Source of the DNA: Belliella baltica DSM 15883
GTDB taxonomy: Bacteria > Bacteroidota > Bacteroidia > Cytophagales > Cyclobacteriaceae
NCBI RefSeq assembly: GCF_000265405.1
Contig: NC_018010.1
Coordinates: 1,736,001 to 1,800,000, forward strand
Length of the DNA stretch: 64,000 nucleotides
Direction: 5' to 3'
Within the stretch, counting starts at the first letter, position 1. Every line of letters begins with the position of its first letter. Positions 53,566 to 63,302 of the stretch are shown piece after piece. The translations under genes and the position numbers were made by a program. The notes below the pieces were generated by a model that saw only the letters and a list, made by a program, of their open reading frames with translations, ran no database searches and was not told the origin of the DNA.

Positions 53566-53634
53566 AAACCTTTCAGGTTTTATTTATAATCAATCGGTTG
53601 TTAGATTTAGTCTAATGAAACCTGAAAGGTTTTT
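53566..53634 (+). terminator. Terminator of the cassette
   Basis: Arms AAACCTTTCAGGTTT and AAACCTGAAAGGTTTTT with a loop of about 37 nt, directly after the CxxC gene. A degenerate copy follows the remnant at 51280-51345. Confidence 0.65.
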
Positions 53635-53788
53635 CTCGCTATACATATTCAGATTATTGCGAATTTTAGGAAAGAATTAATTGAACACTGATGATGCAGA
53701 ATCAACGGATTGACACGTATAAGAAATAAGTAATCATAATATCAATCCCGATTCATGAAACACTTTGAATCAAAAGCGTGAAATCAAT

Positions 53789-54547
53789 TTAAACCATTCC
53801 TCCCACACCCAACAAAAGATAAATACCAGCAGCTAATGCTGCACCTACGATTGGTCCTATAATGGGCACCCAGCTGTATGCCCAATCACTTTCTCCTTTT
53901 CCTCTGATAGGTAAGATTTGATGCATAATCCTTGGTCCAAGGTCACGGGCAGGATTGATCGCATAACCTGTGGTTCCTCCCAAGGATAAGCCAATTACCC
54001 AAACCAAAAAGGCTACAGGCAATGCACCAAGTGATCCCAAACCAATCGGCGTATTGTTTCCATCCAGTAAAATGGGTTCTGTCGAATATAGAATCACGAT
54101 AATCAGAACAGATGTTCCTACGATTTCTGAAATCAGATTTGAGGGTAAATTTCTAATGGCTGGAACAGTTGCAAATGGAGCGAATTTCAATCCGGGATCA
54201 TCTGTCGCATCGAAATGATCTTTGTAAACCAGCCAAGCGATTCCTGAACCAAACATAGCTCCGAGTATCTGTGCGAAAACATATTTAGGGACATCTGCCC
54301 AAGGAAAATCTCCTGCGATGGCCAAGGATAAACTAACTGCTGGATTAAGATGCGCACCGCTATAAGGTCCCGCTACGACCACTCCGATAAAGACTCCAAG
54401 TGCCCAAGCTGTGGTGATGACTATCCATCCACTGTTTTGTCCTTTGGTTTTATTCAATACCACATTGGCCACAACGCCCGAACCCATTGCGAGAAGGAGA
54501 GAGGTGCCAACAAATTCTGCTACGAATGCATCCATTATTCGACCCAA
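53789..54547 (-). CDS. glpF: Glycerol facilitator (aquaporin family)
   Basis: 252 residues with six membrane helices and the two pore motifs [10 protein letters not shown] (about 66-75) and [11 protein letters not shown] (about 197-207). The Asp after NPAR in the second motif is typical of glycerol-conducting channels. It starts inside the glpK 3' end (13-nt overlap), so it is translationally coupled to glycerol kinase. It imports glycerol by facilitated diffusion. Confidence 0.93.
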   Translation of the reverse strand: MGRIMDAFVAEFVGTSLLLAMGSGVVANVVLNKTKGQNSGWIVITTAWALGVFIGVVVAGPYSGAHLNPAVSLSLAIAGDFPWADVPKYVFAQILGAMFGSGIAWLVYKDHFDATDDPGLKFAPFATVPAIRNLPSNLISEIVGTSVLIIVILYSTEPILLDGNNTPIGLGSLGALPVAFLVWVIGLSLGGTTGYAINPARDLGPRIMHQILPIRGKGESDWAYSWVPIIGPIVGAALAAGIYLLLGVGGMV

Positions 54548-56025
54548 TTTTTAGATCTTTCAACTGCCTTATGCCAAAAATGTAGATATTTTTCGACTTT
54601 TTCCTTATCCATAATTGGCTCAAAGCTTTTGTCTGCCTCCCATAAGGATTTGAGTTCCTCTTCATCTTTCCAAAATCCAACGGCCAGTCCTGCTAAAAAT
54701 GCCGCTCCAATGGCAGTAGTTTCTATTATTTTTGGTCGAGTAATTTTGCAGCCTAAAATGTCGGATTGGAATTGCATTAGGAAATTATTTGCAGTTGCGC
54801 CTCCATCTACACGGAGTTCTTTGGTGACTTCTCCACTGTCTTTCTCCATGGCTTTGAGGACATCATTGACTTGGTAAGCAATGGCTTCCAAAGCAGCACG
54901 TGTCATGTGTGCGATGGTCGTTCCACGGGTTAGTCCAAAAAATGCCCCTCTTGCATTCTGATCCCAATGTGGTGCTCCAAGTCCTGAGAGGGCTGGAACA
55001 AAATATACTCCATCATTATCATCCAGACTGATTGCTAACTTTTCACTTTCCTTGGCTTGTCCAAACATCTCCATTCCATCTCGCAACCATTGTATTGCTG
55101 CACCTCCAATGAAAACAGATCCTTCTAATGCATAGTTGATTTTTCCATTGATTTTCCAAGCTACAGTCGTGAGTAGTTTGTTTTGTGAAGTCACTGGCTT
55201 TTCACCAGTATTCATGACAAGAAAACAGCCTGTACCATAAGTGGTCTTGGCCATCCCTGATTGCGTACAAAGTTGTCCGAAAAGTGCTGCCTGCTGATCT
55301 CCGGCTACTCCAGAAATCGGGATCTTGTGCGAAAGAATATCCCCTGAAGTCTCACCTATAAGTTCAGAACTTTCTTTGACTTCAGGAAGCATATTTTCAG
55401 GGATATCGAAGAGCTGAAGGAGTTCTTGATCCCATTTTTCTTCATGAATATTATAAATCATTGTTCGGCTGGCATTACTGATATCGGTCGCATGGGTTTT
55501 GCCACTTGTAAGTTTCCAAATCAGCCAAGTATCGATTGTCCCAAAAGCCAATTCACCTTTCTCAGCACGTTCTCTTGCGCCTTCAACATTATCCAAAATC
55601 CATTTGATTTTAGTAGCAGAAAAATAAGCATCGAGAATTAAACCTGTTTTTTTTGCAATGACTTCAGCTTTCCCTTCCGCTCTCAATTCATCACAATAAG
55701 CGGATGTTCTTCTGTCCTGCCATACTATGGCATTATTTAATGGTTTACCGGTTTTCCTATCCCAAACTACAGTTGTTTCCCTTTGATTCGTAATTCCGAT
55801 AGCTGCAATTTCAGAAGCTTTGATGCCTTCATTGGCAAGAGATTCGATCATCACTGCTGATTGAGTAGCCCAAATTTCTTGTGGATCATGCTCTACCCAT
55901 CCTGATTTGGGAAAATGCTGTTTAAAATCTTTTTGAGCAACAGAGATAATTTGTCCTTTCTTATCAAAAACGATTGCTCTAGAACTCGTCGTTCCTTGAT
56001 CTAAGGATAAAATGTATTGAGGCAT
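54535..56025 (-). CDS. glpK: Glycerol kinase
   Basis: 496 residues, FGGY kinase family. It phosphorylates glycerol to sn-glycerol-3-phosphate. [16 protein letters not shown] is at 6-21, the substrate segment [11 protein letters not shown] is near 41-51, and the C-terminal ATP domain carries [20 protein letters not shown] (about 403-422). Its full family length is kept. It is the first gene of the glpKF operon; the upstream gap has an array of GAAAT motifs. Confidence 0.97.
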   Translation of the reverse strand: MPQYILSLDQGTTSSRAIVFDKKGQIISVAQKDFKQHFPKSGWVEHDPQEIWATQSAVMIESLANEGIKASEIAAIGITNQRETTVVWDRKTGKPLNNAIVWQDRRTSAYCDELRAEGKAEVIAKKTGLILDAYFSATKIKWILDNVEGARERAEKGELAFGTIDTWLIWKLTSGKTHATDISNASRTMIYNIHEEKWDQELLQLFDIPENMLPEVKESSELIGETSGDILSHKIPISGVAGDQQAALFGQLCTQSGMAKTTYGTGCFLVMNTGEKPVTSQNKLLTTVAWKINGKINYALEGSVFIGGAAIQWLRDGMEMFGQAKESEKLAISLDDNDGVYFVPALSGLGAPHWDQNARGAFFGLTRGTTIAHMTRAALEAIAYQVNDVLKAMEKDSGEVTKELRVDGGATANNFLMQFQSDILGCKITRPKIIETTAIGAAFLAGLAVGFWKDEEELKSLWEADKSFEPIMDKEKVEKYLHFWHKAVERSKNWVE

Positions 56026-56059
56026 GGGTTTATTTTTTAGGTATTGTTAGATGGTTGAA

Positions 56060-56285
56060 TGTTGTAGAAATAGAGGTGAAATATAGATGTGAAATATTGT
56101 GGGAATATGATTGAAATAAAATTGATGTAATTGGGAGCATCATACATATGTTCTTTGAAGCTATATTTCAATCTATTTCACATCAGTATATTTCAGCGAA
56201 GCAATATTTCTAATTATTTCATTTCAATTATATTTCGCCATAGGCATATTTCAGCTTAGCCATATTTCTATTTTTTTCATTTCAA
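56060..56285. repeat. GAAAT/ATTTC motif array upstream of glpK
   Basis: Ten ATTTC motifs lie between 56165 and 56283 at spacings mostly of 10-11 or 15-16 bp. Four GAAAT motifs in opposite orientation lie at 56067-56117. The two parts partly form an inverted repeat (GAAATATAGATGTGAAATAT near 56078-56098 against the complement of 56175-56195). The half-site resembles the AAAGAAACAA repeats in the glpD-glpR gap. Could be a GlpR operator array or simple repetitive DNA. Confidence 0.45.
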
Positions 56286-57839
56286 TATATACTTATTTAC
56301 TGTTTTCTCGAAATCAGTGAGTTCTTCTTTGACCCAAGCAGCATTGTAGCCTTTTTCCTCGGCCATGATATTAGCCACTTTTGAAGCCATGGCTTTGGCA
56401 GCTTTGGCATCAAGGAATAACACACGCAATCTTCTCGCAAGAATGTCTTCTACTTTCATAGCCATTTCATTTCTTACTGACCAAATAACTTCGGCAGTTG
56501 TGTAGGGGTATTTTGGATGAAGCAATTCTCCTGATTCTGGACTTTCATTTATCAAAGACTGGATTTTCTCAGCATCATCACCATAACCCTTCCAATGTCC
56601 ATCTTGTGGATTAGTAGTGTATCCTTTATATTTGATATTGGCAGAAGCACTTTCAGGAAGATGCTCACCCGTGACTTGTTTGTAATAATTCACAGTGTCT
56701 TCGCCCATTTTTCTAAACGTCGTCCACTTCCCACCTGTTATTGTAATTAATTTACTTTCTGACACGATGACTTTGTGAGAGCGTGAGATTTCTTTTGTTT
56801 TGGTGCTACCTTCTTTCGGTGCTGCCAAAGGTCTAAGGCCTGCATAAACTGAAAGCACGTCAGCTCTAGTTGGAGCTTTTGTCAAATAAGCAGTAGCAGT
56901 TTCTAAAACAAAACTTATTTCCTTTGCCAAAGCTTCAGGTTCAAGTTTGGCTTTTTCTCTCAAAGTATCTGTAGTTCCTAGGACCAATTTATCCTGCCAT
57001 GGTACAGCAAATAGTACACGTCCATCGGATGTTTTGGGAATCATCAGCGCATCATTACCACCAAGAAATGAACGGTCCAAAACTAAATGGATTCCTTGAC
57101 TGGGCTGAATGCTTTTTGGAGCACCTGGTTGATCAAGTTGTAGGATTTTATCCGCAAAAACTCCGGTTGCATTGACGACCATCTTGGCTTTGATTTTATG
57201 ATTTTTCTTGCCAATCAAATCTCTAACCTGAACTCCAGTTATTGTGCCTTTTTCATTTTTGATTAGTGCATTCACCTTGGTATAATTGAGCATAATTCCA
57301 CCCATTTCATCACAAGTCATGGCAATGCTTAAAGCGAGTCGGGCATCATCAAATTGCCCGTCGTGATAGACTACGCCTCCTTGAAGTCCCTTTTGCTTGA
57401 TTTGAGGTAGTCTTTTGATGGTTTCTTTTTTTGAGATAAAGCGGGATTTTCCTAGCCGAAGTTTCCCCGCCATCCAATCATACAGCTTCAATCCAATACT
57501 ATATTGTAACCTGTCAAAAAATGTATAAATGGGAATAATAAAAGGTTGGTTATGGGTGAGGTGAGGTGCGTTTTGAAGTAATCTCCCTCTTTCTTTAAGC
57601 GCTTCGAATACCAACATCACATCTCCTTGAGCCAGATATCTTACTCCACCATGAACAAGTTTGGTGCTTCTGCTAGAAGTCCCTTTTGCAAAGTCAGATT
57701 TTTCTACCAAAACAACAGAAAGTCCTCTTGAAAGCGCATCTAGTGCTACTCCCAAACCCGAAGCACCTCCTCCAATCACTGCAATATCCCACACCTTATC
57801 TTTTACTTCGAGTTTTTTTAAGTTTTCTATCCTATCCAT
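56277..57839 (-). CDS. glpD: Glycerol-3-phosphate dehydrogenase (FAD)
   Basis: 520 residues. It oxidises sn-glycerol-3-phosphate to dihydroxyacetone phosphate at the inner membrane, feeding quinone. The FAD loop IGGGASGLG is at 22-30, with KGTSSRSTKLVHGGVRYL (about 50-67), GLRPLAAPKEGSTKTKEISR and ITGGKWTTFRKMGEDTV. The C-terminal DAO_C domain is near 400-510. It is divergent from glpR. Confidence 0.96.
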   Translation of the reverse strand: MDRIENLKKLEVKDKVWDIAVIGGGASGLGVALDALSRGLSVVLVEKSDFAKGTSSRSTKLVHGGVRYLAQGDVMLVFEALKERGRLLQNAPHLTHNQPFIIPIYTFFDRLQYSIGLKLYDWMAGKLRLGKSRFISKKETIKRLPQIKQKGLQGGVVYHDGQFDDARLALSIAMTCDEMGGIMLNYTKVNALIKNEKGTITGVQVRDLIGKKNHKIKAKMVVNATGVFADKILQLDQPGAPKSIQPSQGIHLVLDRSFLGGNDALMIPKTSDGRVLFAVPWQDKLVLGTTDTLREKAKLEPEALAKEISFVLETATAYLTKAPTRADVLSVYAGLRPLAAPKEGSTKTKEISRSHKVIVSESKLITITGGKWTTFRKMGEDTVNYYKQVTGEHLPESASANIKYKGYTTNPQDGHWKGYGDDAEKIQSLINESPESGELLHPKYPYTTAEVIWSVRNEMAMKVEDILARRLRVLFLDAKAAKAMASKVANIMAEEKGYNAAWVKEELTDFEKTVNKYILK

Positions 57840-57870
57840 TTTAGTAATATTTGTTTCAAAAATAATATAA

Positions 57871-57900
57871 AAAGAAACAAAAAGAAATAAATAGAAATTA
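57871..57900. promoter_or_regulatory. Candidate GlpR operator, three decamer repeats
   Basis: AAAGAAACAA, AAAGAAATAA and ATAGAAATTA follow each other with an exact 10-bp period in the 124-bp glpD-glpR divergent gap; an opposed TTTC lies at 57855. DeoR/GlpR-family repressors are known to use TTTC/GAAA-type direct repeats. A near-consensus -7 box TATATTTA for glpR lies at about 57938-57945. Confidence 0.55.
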
Positions 57901-57963
57901 AAAAATAGTATTTTTTACTTTTAGCCTCCAAAATGCTATATTTAGCAATTAACAGAAAGTAGT

Positions 57964-58725
57964 ATGACCATTGCGGAAAGGCATAAATTTATTTTGGACA
58001 GACTCAATGAAGCGGGAATTGTACATGTAGCGGATTTGAGTAAGGAGCTTGATGTTACGGTCGTGACTGTACGAAAGGATCTCAAACTTTTGGAAGATAA
58101 AGGACTTCTTTATCGTTCACATGGTTCTGCCACTTTAACTTCTCCTTATGTCAATGACAAACCTGTCAATGAGAAAAAATTGGTCAGAGTTGAGGAGAAG
58201 ATGAAAATCGCTCAAGCAGCCGTTGAGTTGGTCGAGACAGATGAAGCGATCATCATTGGGTCGGGTACTACTGTGGTGTCTTTTGCACAAATGCTTCCAA
58301 AGAATCAGAAGCTTACCGTATTGACTGCCGCGATGAATGTGACCTTGGCGCTGATAGATGCGGCAGAAGTGGAAATTGTTCAACTAGGAGGTGTGGTCCG
58401 AAAAAGCAGTAGCTCTGTAGTGGGAAATTATGCTGAAGAAATGATGCGCAATTTTGCTTGCAGCAAACTTTTTTTGAGTGTGGATGGAATCAGTTTAGAT
58501 TTTGGATTGACGACCTCTCACATGATGGAAGCGCATCTCAATGCACAGATGATTCAATCTGTTCAAAAAACCATCGTTTTGGTCGATTCAAGTAAATTTG
58601 GAAAGAAAGGATTTGGTAAAATATGTAATCTTGAAGACATCGATATGATCATTACAGATGAAGGAATTCCTGAGCATTACAAAGAAAAAATTGAAGAAAT
58701 GGGTATAGAAGTAAGGGTGGTATAA
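57964..58725 (+). CDS. glpR: DeoR/GlpR-family transcriptional regulator
   Basis: 253 residues. An N-terminal winged helix-turn-helix (ERHKFILDRLNEAGIVHVADLSKEL, VTVVTVRKDLKLLED near 30-44) is followed by the DeoR sensor domain of isomerase-like fold (IIIGSGTTVVSFAQML about 95-110, VLVDSSKFGKKGFGKI about 203-218). It lies divergent to glpD next to glpK and glpF, so it is very likely the repressor of glycerol genes with glycerol-3-phosphate as inducer. Confidence 0.9.
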   Translation: MTIAERHKFILDRLNEAGIVHVADLSKELDVTVVTVRKDLKLLEDKGLLYRSHGSATLTSPYVNDKPVNEKKLVRVEEKMKIAQAAVELVETDEAIIIGSGTTVVSFAQMLPKNQKLTVLTAAMNVTLALIDAAEVEIVQLGGVVRKSSSSVVGNYAEEMMRNFACSKLFLSVDGISLDFGLTTSHMMEAHLNAQMIQSVQKTIVLVDSSKFGKKGFGKICNLEDIDMIITDEGIPEHYKEKIEEMGIEVRVV

Positions 58726-58728
58726 AAA

Positions 58729-58757
58729 AAGAGACTTGGAATATGCCCAAGTCTCTT
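58729..58757. terminator. Bidirectional terminator after glpR
   Basis: AAGAGACTTGG / CCAAGTCTCTT with a 7-nt loop and an upstream A run, between convergent glpR and the phosphatase gene. Confidence 0.9.
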
Positions 58758-58761
58758 CTGT

Positions 58762-59265
58762 TTAATACTCTTTAAACAAACTCCTTTTTACATTCGAGCT
58801 TCCGTCTTCTTCTAATGTCACCTCAAATATATAGTCATATTCAATATCACTTAATTCGGAGAATTTTTCACCATCACTTACAAAATAATTGACAAGATGA
58901 TGAACAGTATTGCTGTGACCTACCACCACTGCATTACCTTTTCTCTTCCTGAGTTCTTTGACCAAATCATCATGATTTTGAGGATCATAAATCTCAATGG
59001 CAATTCCAGCAATATTTGAAATTGGCTGTAGTGTGGCTTTTGTTCTTATCGTATTTGTACTAAAAGCATGTTTGATTTGTTTATCGGTTAGGATTTGACC
59101 GAGTTTTTTTGACCGTACAGTTCCAGCAACATTCAGTTGTGGGTCATCGGAATCAAGCATTTTTTCCGCATGCCTCACGATATAGATTGTTTTTGCTTCC
59201 TGCTTCGGAGTACAAGCAAATCCAATGATTAAAAATGCCAAGATGACTAATATATTATTTTTCAT
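58762..59265 (-). CDS. Histidine phosphatase family lipoprotein (SixA-like)
   Basis: 167 residues with lipobox Cys18. The catalytic RHA-E signature (IVRHAEKM, 29-36) and VVVGHSNTVHHLV (about 111-123) give the two active-site histidines and arginine of the histidine phosphatase (phosphoglycerate mutase-like) superfamily. The export signal places it outside the cytoplasm, unlike cytoplasmic SixA. The substrate is unknown. Confidence 0.88.
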   Translation of the reverse strand: MKNNILVILAFLIIGFACTPKQEAKTIYIVRHAEKMLDSDDPQLNVAGTVRSKKLGQILTDKQIKHAFSTNTIRTKATLQPISNIAGIAIEIYDPQNHDDLVKELRKRKGNAVVVGHSNTVHHLVNYFVSDGEKFSELSDIEYDYIFEVTLEEDGSSNVKRSLFKEY

Positions 59266-59359
59266 TTGTGTTGTTTTAACTTTTCAATTCAAGCAATATC
59301 TATAAATATGTAACATCATTGAACATCAAAAAATCAGATGTACAAATCATCAGAATAAA

Positions 59360-60094
59360 TTAGCCGCTAAAGGTATTATCCAAATACTGATCTTTTGCTT
59401 TGATTTCTTCAAATTCCAAGAATTGCTCCCAGAATGGTTCTTCAGGTAAAGCTGCTCTTAAAATTAATTTTTCTTTTTTGATTGGGTGGATAAATACCAA
59501 ATGAAAAGCATGAAGATTGATGCTCAAATCAAGATTTGGCTTAGCAAAACCATATTTCACATCCCCTCTGATCGGACATCCAATTGATGCCAACTGAACT
59601 CTGATTTGATGAGGTCTACCAGAAACAGGCCTCACTTCCAGCAACCAATGGTCATTTAATTTCCCCATTCGTTTATAAGTCAATTCAGCTTTCTGAGAAC
59701 CTGGGGCTTCTTTTTCAAAAGCACTTACATAATTGCGCTGTTCGTCTTTAACCAGATAATGGGTCAATTTGTCCATTTCTTCCCTTGGTTTCTTTTTGAC
59801 GATAGCCCAATAGACTTTATGGATGTCTCTTTTTCTGAAGAGTTCCATCATTCTTTCGAGCCCTTTTGAAGTCCGCGCAAAAACGACCAATCCACTTACC
59901 GGTCGATCTAATCTGTGAACAGGATGGAGAAATACATCTCCTGGCTTGTTATATTTTCCTTTGATATACTCACGACAATAATCTGTGAGCGTTTTATCTT
60001 TGGTTTTATCACCTTGTACCAAAATTCCTGCAGCCTTATTCACCACCAAAAGATGATTGTCTTCATAGACGACTGAGAACGGTTTCTTTTTCAT
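59360..60094 (-). CDS. RluA-family pseudouridine synthase
   Basis: 244 residues without an S4 domain. The catalytic Asp63 is in HPVHRLDRPVSGLVVFAR (about 57-74). RPVSGRPHQIRVQL (about 156-169) is the conserved C-terminal motif. It isomerises uridine to pseudouridine in rRNA or tRNA; the lack of S4 resembles the RluA/TruC group, and the exact target cannot be assigned. Confidence 0.92.
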   Translation of the reverse strand: MKKKPFSVVYEDNHLLVVNKAAGILVQGDKTKDKTLTDYCREYIKGKYNKPGDVFLHPVHRLDRPVSGLVVFARTSKGLERMMELFRKRDIHKVYWAIVKKKPREEMDKLTHYLVKDEQRNYVSAFEKEAPGSQKAELTYKRMGKLNDHWLLEVRPVSGRPHQIRVQLASIGCPIRGDVKYGFAKPNLDLSINLHAFHLVFIHPIKKEKLILRAALPEEPFWEQFLEFEEIKAKDQYLDNTFSG

Positions 60095-60172
60095 ATTTCT
60101 AAATTTAGTAAGTTAAAAAAGTATCTGTAATGCTATGAATGTGAAATGGTTAATTTTCACTTTCAATAATGA

Positions 60173-61753
60173 TTAAAATTCCGATGTGAAATGGAATTCG
60201 ATTTCCGGATAGTTGTCCTGCACCATTTGTAACCAAGATTTCGATTCGGCCATAAAAACCAATTTCCCATCCTTATCACGAGCGATATGCCTGTTTTTGG
60301 ATTGGACAAATTCATCCAATTTCTTTTTGTCAGAACTGCTAATCCAACAAGCTTTATAAAGTTGCATTGGTGCGAATTCGACCGATGCGTTGTATTCTTG
60401 CTTTAATCTAAATTGAATTACCTCAAATTGAAGCTGACCAACTGTACCAATTACTTTTCTAGAACCCATGTCGAAAGTAAAAAGCTGTGCTACTCCTTCT
60501 TCCATCAATTGCTTCAAGCCCTTTTCCAATTGCTTGGTTTTCATAGCGTCCTTATTTATGACTTCTTTGAAAATCTCTGGAGAAAAGCTTGGGATACCTT
60601 TAAAGGTCATATTTTCACCATCGGTAAGTGTGTCACCGATTTTTAGATTTCCTGTGTCATATAGACCAATGATATCTCCTGGAAATGCTTCATCTACCAT
60701 TTCTCTGTCCTGCGCCATAAACTGAGTCACATTCGAAAATCGAAGAGGTTTTGGCCCACGAACATGATTGTACGGCTTATTTCTTTCAAATTTACCAGAG
60801 CAAATTCTTAAGAAAGCAATCCTGTTTCTGTGATTGGGATCCATGTTTGCGTGGATTTTGAAAACAAATCCCGAAAACTTAGATTCTGTTGGAAGTACTT
60901 CTCTATCTTCTGTATTTCTGCTTTTTGGAGCAGGAGCGATGCGGATAAAAGTATCGAGCATCTCATTCACACCAAAGTTATTTACGGCTGAGCCGAAAAA
61001 TACTGGAGCTACTTTTCCTTCAAGATATTCCTTCGTGTCAAAATCCGGATAAACGCCTTCTATCAACTCAACATCTTCTCTAAGTTGATTGGCATTGTTT
61101 TGACCAATCAATTCATCTAATCTACTTTCTGATAAGTCATCAAAAACTGCTCTATCATCGCTCAACTTTCTTTGACTTGGGCTAAATAGATTGAGTTTTT
61201 TATCATATAGATTGTAAACTCCCTTGAAGCCTTTTCCCATTCCAATTGGCCAAGACAAAGGTCTAACTTGGATGTTGAGTTTCTCTTCTACTTCATCTAG
61301 TAATTCGTATGGATCTCGACCTTCTCGGTCAAGTTTATTGATAAAACAGATAACAGGAGTATTTCGCATGCGACATACTTCCATCAGTTTTTCTGTCTGA
61401 ATTTCCACACCTTTCACGCAATCGATCACCATGATGACTGAATCGACAGCAGTCAAAGTTCTATAGGTATCTTCCGCGAAATCCTGGTGACCAGGAGTAT
61501 CGAGAAGATTAATTTTGATGTCTTTATATTCAAATCCCATTACGGAAGTAGCCACAGAAATCCCTCTCTGCTTCTCTATTTCCATCCAATCGGATTTCGT
61601 TGCAGTCTCTATTTTATTGGATTTTACAGCTCCTGCAGTCTGAATCGCACCTCCAAAAAGAAGTAACTTCTCTGTTAGGGTTGTTTTTCCTGCATCAGGG
61701 TGGGCAATGATGGCGAAAGTTCTTCGCTTTGCAATTTCTTTGTTTAAACTCAT
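60173..61753 (-). CDS. prfC: Peptide chain release factor 3
   Basis: 526 residues from ATG 61753 ([11 protein letters not shown]); the frame to 61786 adds 11 non-conserved residues. A GTPase that recycles RF1/RF2 from the ribosome. G1 is AHPDAGKT (17-24), the switch region is [14 protein letters not shown] (about 64-77), G3 is DTPGHQDF and G4 is [10 protein letters not shown]. Domains II and III follow in normal order to the end ([16 protein letters not shown]). Confidence 0.96.
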   Translation of the reverse strand: MSLNKEIAKRRTFAIIAHPDAGKTTLTEKLLLFGGAIQTAGAVKSNKIETATKSDWMEIEKQRGISVATSVMGFEYKDIKINLLDTPGHQDFAEDTYRTLTAVDSVIMVIDCVKGVEIQTEKLMEVCRMRNTPVICFINKLDREGRDPYELLDEVEEKLNIQVRPLSWPIGMGKGFKGVYNLYDKKLNLFSPSQRKLSDDRAVFDDLSESRLDELIGQNNANQLREDVELIEGVYPDFDTKEYLEGKVAPVFFGSAVNNFGVNEMLDTFIRIAPAPKSRNTEDREVLPTESKFSGFVFKIHANMDPNHRNRIAFLRICSGKFERNKPYNHVRGPKPLRFSNVTQFMAQDREMVDEAFPGDIIGLYDTGNLKIGDTLTDGENMTFKGIPSFSPEIFKEVINKDAMKTKQLEKGLKQLMEEGVAQLFTFDMGSRKVIGTVGQLQFEVIQFRLKQEYNASVEFAPMQLYKACWISSSDKKKLDEFVQSKNRHIARDKDGKLVFMAESKSWLQMVQDNYPEIEFHFTSEF

Positions 61754-61855
61754 CTGGAAAAGATTCAATTTTATTCCAAGGCGCAAAGGTACGCTTTTAT
61801 GCTGGAAATTTATAAAAGTGATTTGAAGTCATTTTTTCGAAAAATCATGAAATAA

Positions 61856-61889
61856 AAAAGTCTGCCTTGAATCACAAGAACAGACTTTT
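61856..61889 (-). terminator. frr terminator
   Basis: Read on the minus strand: AAAAGTCTG, loop, CAGACTTTT then T residues, 24 nt after the frr stop. Confidence 0.8.
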
Positions 61890-61912
61890 CTAAAGGATAT
61901 ATTTTGATAGGA

Positions 61913-62473
61913 TTAAACCGTCATAATTTCAGCTTCTTTTTTCACAAGCAAGTCGTCAACTTTTGTTGAGTATTGATCTGTGAATTTTTGAACTGTATCC
62001 TCAGCTCTTTTGATTTCATCCTCTGAAGCCCCATCTTTTTGCAGTTTTTTCAAAGAGTCATTCGTGTCTTTTCTTACAGTTCTGATACTTACTTTTCCAG
62101 ATTCGCATTCAGCTTTAGCCATTTTCACCAATCCTCTTCTTCTCTCTTCTGTCAAAGGAGGAATAGTCAAAATGATAATTTCTCCATTGTTTTGCGGAGC
62201 AAGACCCAAGTCAGAATTGACAATTGATCTTTCTATTTCTGAGATCAAGTTTCTTTCCCAAGGCTTGATAGACAAGGTTCTTGCATCAGGAGTAGTCACT
62301 GAAGCGACTTGCTGAAGTGGAGTTGGAGCTCCATAATAGTTCACCATTATGCCATCAAGCAAGTTTGGCATTGCTTTTCCAGCGCGTATTTTGACTAATT
62401 CCTGGGCAGTGTGATCCACTGCTTTTTGCATAAGTTCTTTTGCTTCGTCTAGGTGCAATTGAATTTCTTCCAT
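61913..62473 (-). CDS. frr: Ribosome recycling factor
   Basis: 186 residues, the normal length. With EF-G it splits the post-termination ribosome. Family text: VKIRAGKAMPNLLDGIMVNYYG (about 27-48), SIKPWERNLISEIERSI (about 72-88), PPLTEERRRGLVKMAK (about 106-121), and a terminal coiled coil. It follows pyrH by 16 nt, the usual pairing. Confidence 0.97.
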   Translation of the reverse strand: MEEIQLHLDEAKELMQKAVDHTAQELVKIRAGKAMPNLLDGIMVNYYGAPTPLQQVASVTTPDARTLSIKPWERNLISEIERSIVNSDLGLAPQNNGEIIILTIPPLTEERRRGLVKMAKAECESGKVSIRTVRKDTNDSLKKLQKDGASEDEIKRAEDTVQKFTDQYSTKVDDLLVKKEAEIMTV

Positions 62474-62489
62474 GATCAGTTTATGTGGA

Positions 62490-63200
62490 TTATAATGATG
62501 TGATTAATGTTCCGATTTCTTCACCTTGAGCCAATTTCATCAAATTTCCGTCTTTATTCATATCAAAAACGATAATTGGAAGGTTGTTTTCTTGGCAAAG
62601 TGTAAACGCAGTCATGTCCATAATGTTGAGGTTTTTCTCATAAGCCTCTTGGTATGAAAGTGAGTTGTATTTTGTGGCAGTTTTGTCTTTTTCAGGATCC
62701 GCAGTATAAACACCATCAACTCTTGTTCCTTTTAAAACTACTTCTGCTTCAATCTCTATAGCTCTCAAACTGGCAGTAGAATCAGTTGTAAAATATGGAT
62801 TTCCGATTCCAGCTCCAAAAATAACGATTCTACCTTTCTCTAAATGTCTGATTGCTCTTCTTCTTATGAAAGGCTCACAAACACTTTCTACTTTAATTCC
62901 AGACATCAATCGGGTGTACATGCCGTTTTGTTCAAGAGCGCTTTGAAGTGCCATAGCATTGATTAATGTTGCCAGCATTCCCATGTAATCACCTTGCACT
63001 CTATCGATCCCTGTTTTTTCTGCTTGAACGCCTCTATAGATATTACCTCCTCCGATTACGATGGCGATTTCCACACCAAGGTCTTTCACTTTCTTAATCT
63101 CTTCGGCATACTTTTGCAGTCTATTAGGATCAATTCCGTAATTATCTTCACCCATTAGTGACTCACCGCTCAGTTTTAGTAATATCCTTTTGTACTTCAT
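62490..63200 (-). CDS. pyrH: UMP kinase
   Basis: 236 residues, amino-acid-kinase fold. It phosphorylates UMP with ATP in pyrimidine synthesis. [18 protein letters not shown] is at 7-24, [13 protein letters not shown] at about 45-57, [17 protein letters not shown] at about 71-87, and [20 protein letters not shown] at about 135-154. It is upstream of frr in an operon. Confidence 0.97.
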   Translation of the reverse strand: MKYKRILLKLSGESLMGEDNYGIDPNRLQKYAEEIKKVKDLGVEIAIVIGGGNIYRGVQAEKTGIDRVQGDYMGMLATLINAMALQSALEQNGMYTRLMSGIKVESVCEPFIRRRAIRHLEKGRIVIFGAGIGNPYFTTDSTASLRAIEIEAEVVLKGTRVDGVYTADPEKDKTATKYNSLSYQEAYEKNLNIMDMTAFTLCQENNLPIIVFDMNKDGNLMKLAQGEEIGTLITSL

Positions 63201-63302
63201 TTTTTGTTTTTATTTGAAAAGTGCAGATTGATTTATAATTTTATGCAAATGATAAATTTGACAAATATAAACGCTTCATTCTAGAATTCTAAAGAAGAAT
63301 CT

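Larger units (their letters stand above)
51571..53740 (+). repeat. Tandem duplication, unit 2 (complete)
   Basis: The complete unit: leader, peptide gene, hairpin, propeller lipoprotein, CxxC lipoprotein and terminator. See unit 1 at 49931-51460. Identity is patchy, from near identical to clearly diverged. Confidence 0.8.

Noticed and set aside
49931..53740. Assembly artefact instead of a tandem duplication
   Set aside because: The units differ at many sites and by two separate deletions, which a collapsed or doubled assembly would not create.
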